The notes below the pieces were generated by a model. That model was not told the DNA's origin. It ran no database searches and worked only from the letters and a program-made list of their open reading frames with translations. The translations under genes were made by a program, and so were the position numbers. Positions 17,803 through 25,622 of a stretch of DNA of 64,000 nucleotides are shown piece after piece. This DNA comes from Mucilaginibacter rubeus (GTDB lineage Bacteria > Bacteroidota > Bacteroidia > Sphingobacteriales > Sphingobacteriaceae), in NCBI RefSeq assembly GCF_003286415.2, contig NZ_CP043450.1, positions 434,001-498,000 on the forward strand. The letters run 5' to 3'. Numbering within the stretch: the first letter of the stretch is position 1; the number at the start of each line of letters is the position of its first letter.

Positions 17803-18633
17803 TTGAAAACAATACACAGCGTCCACCCATCGGATTTTAAAAGCTACGATACCACCACCATACGTGAACGATTTTTGATTGATAAACAGGTACAGCCAGA
17901 TCAGATCAATTGCACCTATACCCATTACGACAGGATGATTGTAGGCATGGCCAACCCGGTAAATAAAACACTCGAGTTGCCAAACTACCCAAACCTGCGC
18001 GCCGAATATTTTTTAGAGCGCCGCGAGATAGGCATCATCAACGTAGCCGGTGCAGGCGTCATAACAGCCGATGGACAGGCCTTTGAAATGAACAAACTGG
18101 ATTGCCTGTACATTGGCAAAGGGACTAAGAGCGTAACTTTTGAAAGTAAGGATGCCTCTGCACCTGCTGTATTTTATTTGTTATCGTCGCCGGCGCACGC
18201 GCTTTACCCTACAACGCAGCTTACCCATGCCGATGCTGTTAAGGTTGAACTTGGCTCAATAGCCACAGCAAACAAGCGTACTATTAATAAATACATCCAT
18301 CTGGAGGGTGTAAGAAGCTGCCAGCTGGTAATGGGCTTAACTATCCTGCACGAGGGGAGCGTTTGGAATACCATGCCTGCACACGTGCACGACCGCCGTA
18401 TGGAGGCTTATTTTTATTTTGATGTGCCTGCAGGACAAAAGATTTTCCATTATATGGGCGAGGGACAGGAAACCAGGCATATCACTATGGATAACTACGA
18501 TGCAGTGGTATCGCCGCCATGGAGTATTCACTCGGGCAGTGGTACATCAAACTATAGCTTTATTTGGGGTATGGCAGGTGAAAACCTGGATTATACCGAT
18601 ATGGATGCCATCGCGATAACAGATCTGAAATAA
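17803..18633 (+). CDS. kduI: 5-keto-4-deoxyuronate isomerase (5-dehydro-4-deoxy-D-glucuronate isomerase)
   Basis: KduI converts 5-keto-4-deoxyuronate, released from unsaturated pectin fragments, to 2,5-diketo-3-deoxygluconate. The zinc site matches the family: His194, His196 and Glu201 in HVHDRRME, plus His243 in the SIHSG segment, each two residues below the E. coli numbering. The length of 276 residues is normal. The start is a TTG: the reading MKTIHSVHPSDFKSY is the conserved KduI N-terminus and no in-frame ATG serves it. The uxuB-like gene follows after 31 nt. Together with GH105 further right, it handles unsaturated uronates. Confidence 0.95.
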   Translation: MKTIHSVHPSDFKSYDTTTIRERFLIDKQVQPDQINCTYTHYDRMIVGMANPVNKTLELPNYPNLRAEYFLERREIGIINVAGAGVITADGQAFEMNKLDCLYIGKGTKSVTFESKDASAPAVFYLLSSPAHALYPTTQLTHADAVKVELGSIATANKRTINKYIHLEGVRSCQLVMGLTILHEGSVWNTMPAHVHDRRMEAYFYFDVPAGQKIFHYMGEGQETRHITMDNYDAVVSPPWSIHSGSGTSNYSFIWGMAGENLDYTDMDAIAITDLK

Positions 18634-18664
18634 TCATACAATCAACCCGAAAAATATAATTTAA

Positions 18665-19480
18665 GTGGATAATCAATTTTCATTAGCCGGTAAAGTAATA
18701 GTAGTTACCGGCGGAACAGGCATATTAGGAAAAGCGTTTATTGATGGCATTGTTGAAGCCGGAGGTGCCGTAGGTATCCTGGGTCGTAATGCTGAAGTAG
18801 CAGAAGAGCGTGCTAACGCGATAAACCAGGCAGGTGGTAAAGCTATTGCCCTGGTAGCTGATGTGATGAATGAGGCCGAACTGGTAGCGGCTAAAGATAA
18901 ATTGCTGGCAGCTTTTGGCAGGATAGATGGCCTGGTAAATGGAGCCGGTGGTAACATGCCCGAAGGTGTTTTGCAGCCCGACGAGGATATTTTTAAAATG
19001 AATATCGAAGGGATGAAAAAAGTAATGGACCTGAACCTTTGGGGCACACTGATCCCTACGCAGGTTTTTGGCGAAGCCATTGCCCAAACAGGTAAAGGCA
19101 GCATTGTTAATATATCATCCATGAACAGCAAAAGGGCCATTACTAAAGTTTTGGGCTACAATATGGGCAAAGCCGCTGTTGATTGCTATAACCAATGGTT
19201 TGCGGTTGAACTGGCCAACCGTCATGGCGACAAGATCAGGATGAACGCATTAGCTCCCGGTTTTTTCCTTACCGAACAAAACCGTAACCTGCTAACCAAG
19301 CCCGAGGGAGGTTATACCCAGCGCGGCGAGCTGGTGATCAAACAAACGCCATTTAAACGCTTTGGCCAGGCCAATGAGCTTAAAGGCGCGTTGGTATGGT
19401 TACTAAGTGATGCCTCGGCATTTGTAACCGGTTCGATGATCTGCGTTGACGGCGGGTTCTCGATTTTTGGAGGAGTGTAA
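18665..19480 (+). CDS. uxuB: SDR-type D-mannonate oxidoreductase (fructuronate reductase, B. subtilis UxuB/YjmF-like)
   Basis: This 271-residue SDR has TGGTGILG at 15-22, NGAGGN at 92-97 and catalytic Tyr165/Lys169. The segments NLWGTLIPTQVF, NISSMNSKRAITK, APGFFLTEQNRNLL and the ending VDGGFSIFGGV resemble Bacillus YjmF (UxuB), which reduces fructuronate to mannonate, more than KduD. KduD would be the textbook partner of KduI, so a 2,5-diketo-3-deoxygluconate reductase role remains possible. The start is GTG at 18665. It is co-directional with kduI and probably in one operon. Confidence 0.75.
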   Translation: MDNQFSLAGKVIVVTGGTGILGKAFIDGIVEAGGAVGILGRNAEVAEERANAINQAGGKAIALVADVMNEAELVAAKDKLLAAFGRIDGLVNGAGGNMPEGVLQPDEDIFKMNIEGMKKVMDLNLWGTLIPTQVFGEAIAQTGKGSIVNISSMNSKRAITKVLGYNMGKAAVDCYNQWFAVELANRHGDKIRMNALAPGFFLTEQNRNLLTKPEGGYTQRGELVIKQTPFKRFGQANELKGALVWLLSDASAFVTGSMICVDGGFSIFGGV

Positions 19481-19882
19481 TTAAAAAAAAGAAGAAAGAG
19501 AGGCCTGTGCGATTCCCTCCCCTGGGAGGGTGTAGGGAGGGGTTTCGTCGCTATGTAAAACATTTAGCAAAGCGAATAAACCCCTCCCTGCCATCACACA
19601 TCCAGCCGCACCCCTCCCGGGGGAGGGAATTATAAATCATCGGAATAGTTGTTGTAATAATGATGGCCACAAGCTGCAAAATTGCATCCGGAAATGAGTG
19701 TTCAATTTTTGAAAAACGGGTGTTCAATTTTTTATTTTGCTCTAATGTAACTTGTTGATTATCAATACCAATGTGTTCTATTTTGCTAAAGTAACTGTTT
19801 TTATAAAATTCAACTTGTTGATTATCAGTGGTGTTTTGTTTTTGAAATAAGTGAGGGTGTTTACACTTTAAAAGTTGAACAC
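19481..19882. other. Intergenic region: G/C-run palindrome and an imperfect tandem duplication
   Basis: No conventional gene is visible. At 19512-19630 an inverted repeat pairs ATTCCCTCCCC...GGGAGGG with CCCTCCC...GGGGAGGGAAT. From 19698 an array of direct repeats leads to the secreted-protein gene: GTGTTCAATTTTT at 19698 and 19720, GTGTTCTATTTT at 19773, and ACTTGTTGATTATCA at 19750 and 19813. Confidence 0.65.
19698..19842. repeat. Direct-repeat array upstream of the DUF4350-like gene
   Basis: Two exact GTGTTCAATTTTT copies are spaced 22 bp apart, about two helical turns. Copies of ACTTGTTGATTATCA are 63 bp apart. Units of the form GTGTT(C/T)...TTTTG...AACTTGTTGATTATCA repeat twice with insertions. 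Regulatory binding sites or a local duplication are both possible. Confidence 0.6.
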
Positions 19883-19936
19883 ATGGAAAAACAGATAATA
19901 AAAGTTAATAACGCCTACCGAAAGCTAACCCAATAA
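19883..19936 (+). CDS. Possible 17-codon leader ORF
   Basis: An ATG at 19883 opens a 17-codon frame reading MEKQIIKVNNAYRKLTQ and ends at a TAA 10 nt before the ATG of the secreted DUF4350-like protein. It could be a leader peptide, a small membrane-free peptide or chance. No homologue is recognised, and no convincing ribosome site precedes it, as is usual in Bacteroidota. The short distance to the next start would allow translational coupling. Confidence 0.2.
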   Translation: MEKQIIKVNNAYRKLTQ

Positions 19937-19946
19937 TAAGCCTACA

Positions 19947-20726
19947 ATGAAACTCAAATCATCACTCATCACATTATTCACCCTTGCGGGTTTTGCGGCA
20001 AGCGCCCAAACCGTAACCCTCGATTATTATTTTAACCACGAGGTACACAAAGGTGCTAATGGCCAACCTGAGCGTTTTCATTACCTATGGGATGAAACGG
20101 ATAACAACGGTTTCAAGATTTTTGGTGAAGCTTTTACAAGTCGCGGCGCTAAGCTGGATACACTTGGCTCGGCTCCAACATTGGAAAACCTGAAAGGATC
20201 ATCGGTTTACATTATTGTTGACCCGGATACCAAAAAGGAAAGCCCAAATCCTAACTATATCCAAGAAAATGATATTGAGCAAATTGCAGCCTGGGTTAAA
20301 AAGGGTGGCGTGTTACTGATGATGGCCAATGACAGTGTTAACGTTGAGCTACCTCATTTTAATAATCTCGCCGCTAAGTTCGGGATGCATTTTAATAATG
20401 ATCTGCAAAACCACGTAATTGATGATGCCCACTTTGAAGATGGTGCCGTTTATGTTAAAAACAACCCGGTTTTAAAAACCGCGACCAAAGTTTTCATGAA
20501 GGATGCCTGTTCAATAGGCTTAAGCGGCCCCGCAGTATCCGTACTCAAAAACAAAGAAGGGGCAACCATCATCGCATCCGCTAAATACGGCAAAGGAACC
20601 GTAATAGCCGTTGGCGACCCATGGTTGTACAATGAATACGTGAACGGCAGGTTACCCGCCGGATACGAGAATGATAAGGCTGCAAATGATGTAGCACAAT
20701 GGTTGCTGAAGCAGGCGAGGAAGTAG
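19947..20726 (+). CDS. Secreted DUF4350-like protein, stand-alone paralogue of the GH105 C-terminal domain
   Basis: A signal peptide (LITLFTLAGFAASAQ) precedes a domain of about 240 residues. The protein aligns along its length with the C-terminal part of the GH105 fusion at 51113: shared segments include DYYFNHE/DSYFNNE, SSVYIIVDPD, WVKKGGVLLMMANDS, AKYGKGTVIAVGDPW and YNEYVNGR. The fold looks like the glutamine-amidotransferase-like DUF4350 type, which may bind glycans or act as a non-catalytic module. Its position after the kduI-uxuB island supports a pectin-related role. The function is not known. Confidence 0.75.
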   Translation: MKLKSSLITLFTLAGFAASAQTVTLDYYFNHEVHKGANGQPERFHYLWDETDNNGFKIFGEAFTSRGAKLDTLGSAPTLENLKGSSVYIIVDPDTKKESPNPNYIQENDIEQIAAWVKKGGVLLMMANDSVNVELPHFNNLAAKFGMHFNNDLQNHVIDDAHFEDGAVYVKNNPVLKTATKVFMKDACSIGLSGPAVSVLKNKEGATIIASAKYGKGTVIAVGDPWLYNEYVNGRLPAGYENDKAANDVAQWLLKQARK

Positions 20727-20740
20727 AAGATATAAAAGAG

Positions 20741-20822
20741 CGTCATTGCGAGGTACGAAGCAATCCCCGATTAACAGGTCCGCCCTGTATAGTTTGGGAT
20801 TGCTTCGTACCTCGCAATGACG
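20741..20822. repeat. GTCATTGCGAG-family palindromic repeat
   Basis: CGTCATTGCGAGGTACGAAG pairs with CTTCGTACCTCGCAATGACG, a perfect 20-bp match. The element lies in the convergent gap after the DUF4350-like gene. Confidence 0.92.
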
Positions 20823-20866
20823 TTTTGGTGTTTATGTCCTTCCAGAAATAGAGCTTTTCATGTTCC

Positions 20867-20962
20867 CTCAGGGTCTCTCGGAGAGGACCCTGAGGCTCTG
20901 CGTGTTTTAAACAGCGAACCTGGATAGCGTATACATCAGGGTCCTCTCCGAGAGACCCTGAT
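20867..20962. repeat. Paired CAGGGTC hairpins in inverted orientation
   Basis: The hairpin at 20867-20894 (CTCAGGGTC...GACCCTGAG) and the one at 20935-20962 (ATCAGGGTC...GACCCTGAT) are also reverse complements of each other. The pair therefore forms either two small hairpins or one long stem. Confidence 0.85.
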
Positions 20963-20998
20963 GGTACGTTTGGGGGATGTCTTCTTCCTGAAATAATC

Positions 20999-22783
20999 TT
21001 ACAAAGCTTTCTCTTTCGGCACAAAATCATTCATGACCGCTTCGCGGATCAAGGCCGGAGGCAGGATACCTTGCGACAGGATAAAATCATGGAAATGCAA
21101 GGCGTTGAATTTACTGCCTAAAGCGGTTTCGGTATCCTTGCGCAGGGCAATCATTTTGGTAAATCCATAAAAATAGCTGTTAGCCTGACCGGGGGCGTTA
21201 ATGGTATAACGTTCAACCTCCTGACGGGCAAAAGCGCGCGATTGTACTACATCGTTCATCAGCACATCGAGTGCCTGCTGCTGGGTTATTTTGCCAGCCT
21301 GCAGTTCGGGGTCGAGGAAAGCGCGGGCTGCCCTGAGCAGGCGGTAATCTAATGATACCAGCTGACCTTCTAAAGGCATATACGGGCGGGTAATGTATTC
21401 AGAATATAAACCCCAGCCCTCAACATTGGTTGAGTTAAAGGCGTACAGCGCGCGTGCCTGTGATACGCCTTCTTCTACCATTTTATCAAATTGTAATTCA
21501 TGACCTGGTCGTGCTTCGTGAGCTATGATGGTCCATGAGGCGGCATCAAAAGTAAAGTCGTCGTATTTGTCGGTCGCTTTTTCGCCGGGCGATGCAGGCA
21601 TGTTTAGAGGGAGTACAAATACACCGCGCTGGCCGGTATTGTTCAGGAACGGCGGCGGCACCATATGCGGGGCCGGGCCCTGCGCGGTTTCGGCAGCAGT
21701 AGCCAAACGGATAATGGCCGGACGGTTTGGCAAGGTTACCAGCTGATGCTCACGGATAATACCTTCAATATCCTTTAAATGCTGTTCGTATAATGGGATA
21801 ATAGAATCACCGTGGATCTGCTCTTTTTTTAATTCACGGATCACCGCACGATAATCGCCTGACGGCAGGTTACGTTTTTTTGCAATCTGCTCGGCAATGG
21901 GTTTCATTTCATTCTGAAGTTCATTGAATAAGGCGTGTGCCATTTCAGCTACTTTGGCCGGTGGGATATCAATGCCATAGGATTCTAAATTCATAGCATA
22001 TTCTTCGGGCGGCAGGCGGAAATCTGTACGGGCCTTTACCAGTACGTTTGCTTTTACCCATTTGTCATAACCTTCCAGTTGTTTTTTTAAAGTTGCGTAA
22101 GGTTGTTCCCAGCCGGTTACTTTGTATTTGGTGCAAAGCTCTGCAATACCGCTTACGATGCTGGCGTTGCGCGACAGATCGGTTTCCATACGTTGCTTTG
22201 ACGGATAGATCATGTTTTTACCTGCCATCTGTTGTTGAACACGCTCCATGTAAATAGTTGCTAAAGGTTTATAGCCTTTTTCAAGTCCGGCATATTTACG
22301 GATGCGCATTACAGCTGCCTGGCGGCGGGCTTCCGGTGTTTGATCGTCAAGCAGGGTTTCCAAACCACTATAAATGGTTGATGATGCATTAAGAAAAGGC
22401 ACCTGGCGGCTCAGCTCAAAATCCTGCTGACGGAAACCCAGTTTAAGATGGGTGATGATGATATTGATATCCTGCTGGATAAAAGTATTTTTCTCGGTTT
22501 TAAGGGCTTCGGTAAGTTTGGCTACAACGGCTTCCTCGTCCTTACGTTCGGCCATTATGTTTTGCAGGGTTGGTACGGCAATATCGCTGTCGTACTCCGC
22601 CAGCCCCTGTGATGATCCGTATTCGGGCGAATATTTTTTATCCAGATCGATAATGATTTTAGTATACTCGTTTGATTTAGCTACCCAGGCTTTGGTTTCA
22701 GCAGATTGCTGGGCCCGGGTATTAATGCCGATACCAGTCAATAGCATCAGTATGCCCGCGCTTTTAAGTAGGTTTTTATTCAT
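20999..22783 (-). CDS. DUF885 family secreted metallopeptidase-like protein
   Basis: This exported protein of 594 residues has a signal peptide (LKSAGILMLLTGIGINTRAQ). It belongs to the DUF885 family, which carries the zinc-peptidase-like HExxPGH motif, seen here as HEARPGHELQ, followed by the conserved STNVEGWGLYSEY. Family members are predicted carboxypeptidases or dipeptidases in the periplasm; the substrate is unknown. ATG 22783 is preferred to the in-frame TTG 6 nt upstream. The upstream porin gene ends at a strong terminator, so this gene is probably transcribed separately. Confidence 0.85.
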   Translation of the reverse strand: MNKNLLKSAGILMLLTGIGINTRAQQSAETKAWVAKSNEYTKIIIDLDKKYSPEYGSSQGLAEYDSDIAVPTLQNIMAERKDEEAVVAKLTEALKTEKNTFIQQDINIIITHLKLGFRQQDFELSRQVPFLNASSTIYSGLETLLDDQTPEARRQAAVMRIRKYAGLEKGYKPLATIYMERVQQQMAGKNMIYPSKQRMETDLSRNASIVSGIAELCTKYKVTGWEQPYATLKKQLEGYDKWVKANVLVKARTDFRLPPEEYAMNLESYGIDIPPAKVAEMAHALFNELQNEMKPIAEQIAKKRNLPSGDYRAVIRELKKEQIHGDSIIPLYEQHLKDIEGIIREHQLVTLPNRPAIIRLATAAETAQGPAPHMVPPPFLNNTGQRGVFVLPLNMPASPGEKATDKYDDFTFDAASWTIIAHEARPGHELQFDKMVEEGVSQARALYAFNSTNVEGWGLYSEYITRPYMPLEGQLVSLDYRLLRAARAFLDPELQAGKITQQQALDVLMNDVVQSRAFARQEVERYTINAPGQANSYFYGFTKMIALRKDTETALGSKFNALHFHDFILSQGILPPALIREAVMNDFVPKEKAL

Positions 22784-22928
22784 AGTCAATTTAAATTTTG
22801 AATGGCAAGTTAGTTATTTGACCGTTGATTTTTTTGATTGCGTTGATTTCGCTGATAATGGCATATTTTGACTGTTGACTTTTTTGATTACGTTGATTTC
22901 GCAGATGTTTTTTGATAGTTGATTTTTT

Positions 22929-22954
22929 GCCGTCGTTGGTGTTGTCACTAACAA
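22929..22954. repeat. Decayed single arm of the GTTGTTGGTG inverted repeat
   Basis: GCCGTCGTTGGTGTTGTCAC followed by TAACAA matches one 27-bp arm of the element at 16693 with a few substitutions. The second arm is not present nearby. Confidence 0.7.
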
Positions 22955-22977
22955 TAGCGCAATGTTGAATTCTTGAT

Positions 22978-23016
22978 AAAAAAAATAGCCTCCCTTTTTT
23001 CATAAAAAGGGAGGCT
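22978..23016 (-). terminator. Rho-independent terminator of the FadL-type gene
   Basis: On the minus strand, AGCCTCCCTTTTT and AAAAAGGGAGGCT form a perfect 13-bp stem with a 4-nt loop, followed by a T-run. It lies 47 nt past the stop of the gene ending at 23063. Confidence 0.9.
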
Positions 23017-23062
23017 GAACAGATCAACGCAATCAGCGTAATCAATCAAAAAGATCAACGGT

Positions 23063-24544
23063 CTAAAAACGGTATCCTAAAGTTAGGAACGCATTATTAT
23101 TAGTTTTTTTCAAATCGGCGAAAGGACTGGTTGCTCCAACATCATAAGGGAACAAGGTTTGTCTGCCGGTTACCCTCGCGTAGGTAGCATCAATAAAGTA
23201 AGCGCCAAAGTGCACGCCTATACCACCGCTAACGGTTTTAATATCGCTACCCAGATCTTTCATTGGGTTGCCTTGCTGACTGTAACCGCCGCGCAAATAA
23301 ACCAGGCTGTTTACATTAATTTCGGCACCTACGTGCAGGTTTACTGTTGAGCGATAAAGTGATTTGATATCGCTGTTATCGCCATCAGCAGTATAGCTAT
23401 CGTTGCTGCTCAGGTGTGTAGTGGTATAATCAATATATTCAACATCGCCGCTTATAAAACCATATTTGCCAATGAAAACGGAGGCACCACCTGCTAATTT
23501 TAATGGTGTGCGCAGGTTATAACTCAGCTGATATGGCTCAGATACATTCCTGTAGCTGCTTCCGCCGGTGTATTGGGTTTGAAGTCCTTCAGTGTAAGAG
23601 TCGTCGATATTATAAAACGTTGGCGAAGTAAATACGAAACCTAAGCGTACTGCCTGTACCGGTTTGTAAATGATACCCAGTTTGGCGTTAAAGCCCGAAC
23701 CTTTAGTTGCCTGACTTTGCAAAAAGGTTGATGAAAAATCGGTAGGGGCACCGCCATTCGTGATAACAGCGTTACCATTTTCGGTGAACGCGCTATTTGA
23801 GTTGTACCTGATATCTGTAATAGCCAGGCCTAAACCTACATAAAGTTTATTGCTGTAATTGGCACCGAATGACAGGTTAAACTCCGACTGGCCACCAGTG
23901 CGGGTGATACCTGCCAGCTGTCTTACGGGAACATTTACTGTACTTGAGTAAGAGTTTGGATCGGTAGCCGGGCCAAAGTTATCGATTAATACATGATCAT
24001 AAGCCCAGCCGTCAAGACCGTTGGGGTTAACGCTGCCGTACTGGGAAACCTCGCGTTTGGCTATACCAGCGTAGTAATCAGAAATGGAACTTGTTTGATT
24101 GGTACCACCGTAAGCAACGTTTTCATAAAAATTGTTGGTACGGCTGTAGCCCGCGCCGTAATTAATACTTAGCCAGCCTTTGCTTTTATCCTTGTGCGTG
24201 GTATTAAGCTGCTGATATAACACTACCGCGGCATTGCTCATGTTTAGATCGTTGCGGTTTGCGCTGCCGGCCTGCCCAAAAAAGCTTGAGTTTATTTTTG
24301 AGTTGTCATACTCAGGCGTAAGGCTCACTTCCGAGTGGGTGAAAAAGCCCAAACCTGCAGGGTTACCGCTTATCGAACTCAGATCGCCGCCTATGGCTGT
24401 ACCCGCGTTGCCAATAGCTTTAATGCGTGATGTTGACCCGGTTTGAAAGGTTGAAAACCTGATGGCATCCTGTGAGTATTGCGCAAAACTATCTTTAGTA
24501 ATTGCTACTATAGCAATTACGCTTAGTAAATACTTGATTTTCAT
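23063..24544 (-). CDS. OmpP1/FadL-family outer membrane protein
   Basis: This 493-residue protein has a signal peptide (SVIAIVAITKDSFAQ) and ends in the aromatic beta-barrel terminus NAFLTLGYRF. The early segment GNAGTAIGGDLSSISGNPAGLGFF is the typical N-terminal hatch region of FadL/OmpP1 outer membrane proteins. Relatives carry hydrophobic compounds across the outer membrane; in Bacteroidota this family also includes PorV-like secretion partners, so the role is open. A minus-strand terminator follows. The upstream Gly/Tyr-rich lipoprotein gene, 33 nt away, is co-directional and may be in the same transcript. Confidence 0.82.
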   Translation of the reverse strand: MKIKYLLSVIAIVAITKDSFAQYSQDAIRFSTFQTGSTSRIKAIGNAGTAIGGDLSSISGNPAGLGFFTHSEVSLTPEYDNSKINSSFFGQAGSANRNDLNMSNAAVVLYQQLNTTHKDKSKGWLSINYGAGYSRTNNFYENVAYGGTNQTSSISDYYAGIAKREVSQYGSVNPNGLDGWAYDHVLIDNFGPATDPNSYSSTVNVPVRQLAGITRTGGQSEFNLSFGANYSNKLYVGLGLAITDIRYNSNSAFTENGNAVITNGGAPTDFSSTFLQSQATKGSGFNAKLGIIYKPVQAVRLGFVFTSPTFYNIDDSYTEGLQTQYTGGSSYRNVSEPYQLSYNLRTPLKLAGGASVFIGKYGFISGDVEYIDYTTTHLSSNDSYTADGDNSDIKSLYRSTVNLHVGAEINVNSLVYLRGGYSQQGNPMKDLGSDIKTVSGGIGVHFGAYFIDATYARVTGRQTLFPYDVGATSPFADLKKTNNNAFLTLGYRF

Positions 24545-24577
24545 AAAATTCAGGTAAAAGAGATATAAGATTTAGGT

Positions 24578-25522
24578 TTATGGTCTTGATGGTCTGCCAC
24601 CGCCGCCTCCGCTGCTGCTGCCGGTGCTGCGTGAACTGCCGCCGCTTGAGCTTGATGATGCCGGTGTATATGATGGTTGCGGCTGCGATGCGCGCTCAAC
24701 CTGTGGTTGCCTGTAAACAGGTTGCGAGTCACGTGTAGGGGCCGCATCTGTACGGGCCGGACGTGCATAACGGGTGCCCGTGTTATTATTATAGCTGTTG
24801 CTACCGTTGCTACCGGTACTATATGTACTGTAAGTATTTGTGCGGCTGCCAAGAGGTCGGTTGCGGCCTCCGGGAACATACCCTATGCCCGAAACGGCGC
24901 TGCTAACAGGGCGACCGCCGCTACCTGCAAACGGATTGCCATTGCCACGGTAAGGTCTTGCCGTACCGGATGAAGCATAACCACCTCCGTAATAACCGCC
25001 ATAGCCACCACCGTATCCGTAACCACCGCCGTAATAGCCGTGTCCCCAGCCACCGTATCCATAGCCGTAACCTAAACCTAAGCCACCATAACCGTAGCCA
25101 AGGCCCCAGCCATAACCATAACCGCCGTAGCCATAGCCTAAATCCCAACCGCTGTAATAGCCAGGGCCACCATAGTAGCCTAAGCCACCATAGCCCAATC
25201 CGTAGTTATAGTAAGGATAGTTGTTATATGCCGAATAAAAATCATCGTAATAGCCAAAAGGAGAAAAATAACTGAAACGGTTTATGCGTGTAGCATAATC
25301 ATCGTAATAAAAGTAGTCATCGTCGTCATCGCTGTAGCCGTCCTGGGCAGCCGGAGTTTGGTTGTAGGCTGGCTGCTGTGCGTAAACAGGTTCATCGCCC
25401 GCTCGCGCGTCAGAAAAATAAACGTCGTCATTACTTTGGGTTGATGCAAGCTTGGTTGTAGAGCAGGAACTCAGCGCCATGGCACCGATAATAAACATTC
25501 CTATCGCGATGTTCCGTTTCAT
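24578..25522 (-). CDS. Gly/Tyr-rich lipoprotein with low-complexity GYG repeats
   Basis: This 314-residue protein has lipobox ALSSCS after a hydrophobic stretch, so it is an envelope lipoprotein. Residues about 60-185 are dense in Gly and Tyr (YGYGGYGYGWGLGYGYGG-like repeats), and the C-terminus is a Ser/Gly/Pro-rich tail (SSSSGGSSRSTGSSSGGGG). Such proteins are common next to proS in Bacteroidota and have no assigned function; a surface-exposed, flexible or adhesive polymer-like role is a guess. The repetitive DNA makes its length prone to change by slippage. It diverges from proS. Confidence 0.8.
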   Translation of the reverse strand: MKRNIAIGMFIIGAMALSSCSTTKLASTQSNDDVYFSDARAGDEPVYAQQPAYNQTPAAQDGYSDDDDDYFYYDDYATRINRFSYFSPFGYYDDFYSAYNNYPYYNYGLGYGGLGYYGGPGYYSGWDLGYGYGGYGYGWGLGYGYGGLGLGYGYGYGGWGHGYYGGGYGYGGGYGGYYGGGYASSGTARPYRGNGNPFAGSGGRPVSSAVSGIGYVPGGRNRPLGSRTNTYSTYSTGSNGSNSYNNNTGTRYARPARTDAAPTRDSQPVYRQPQVERASQPQPSYTPASSSSSGGSSRSTGSSSGGGGGRPSRP

Positions 25523-25567
25523 ATGCAGGTAAGTAAAAAGTGCAAGGTCAAATAAGTTTTAAATTTA

Positions 25568-25575
25568 TAAATTTG
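25568..25575 (+). promoter_or_regulatory. Candidate -7 promoter element of proS
   Basis: TAAATTTG matches TAnnTTTG and lies 47 nt before the proS ATG. Confidence 0.4.
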
Positions 25576-25622
25576 GCAGCAATATACAACAATTACACAA
25601 GTCCAAATTCTATCCAATCAAT

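Noticed and set aside
18673..19140. 155-residue minus-strand open frame under uxuB
   Set aside because: It is antisense to a well-conserved SDR gene, has no homology signal and shows the composition expected of a shadow frame.
20860..20965. Possible insertion-sequence ends (inverted hairpins)
   Set aside because: No transposase frame lies between or beside them, and the enclosed sequence is only about 40 nt.
24921..25275. Trp/Leu/Arg-rich and His/Asn/Arg-rich open frames opposite or beside the Gly/Tyr-rich lipoprotein
   Set aside because: They are frame-shifted readings of the GYG repeat DNA; compositions are artefacts of codon periodicity.
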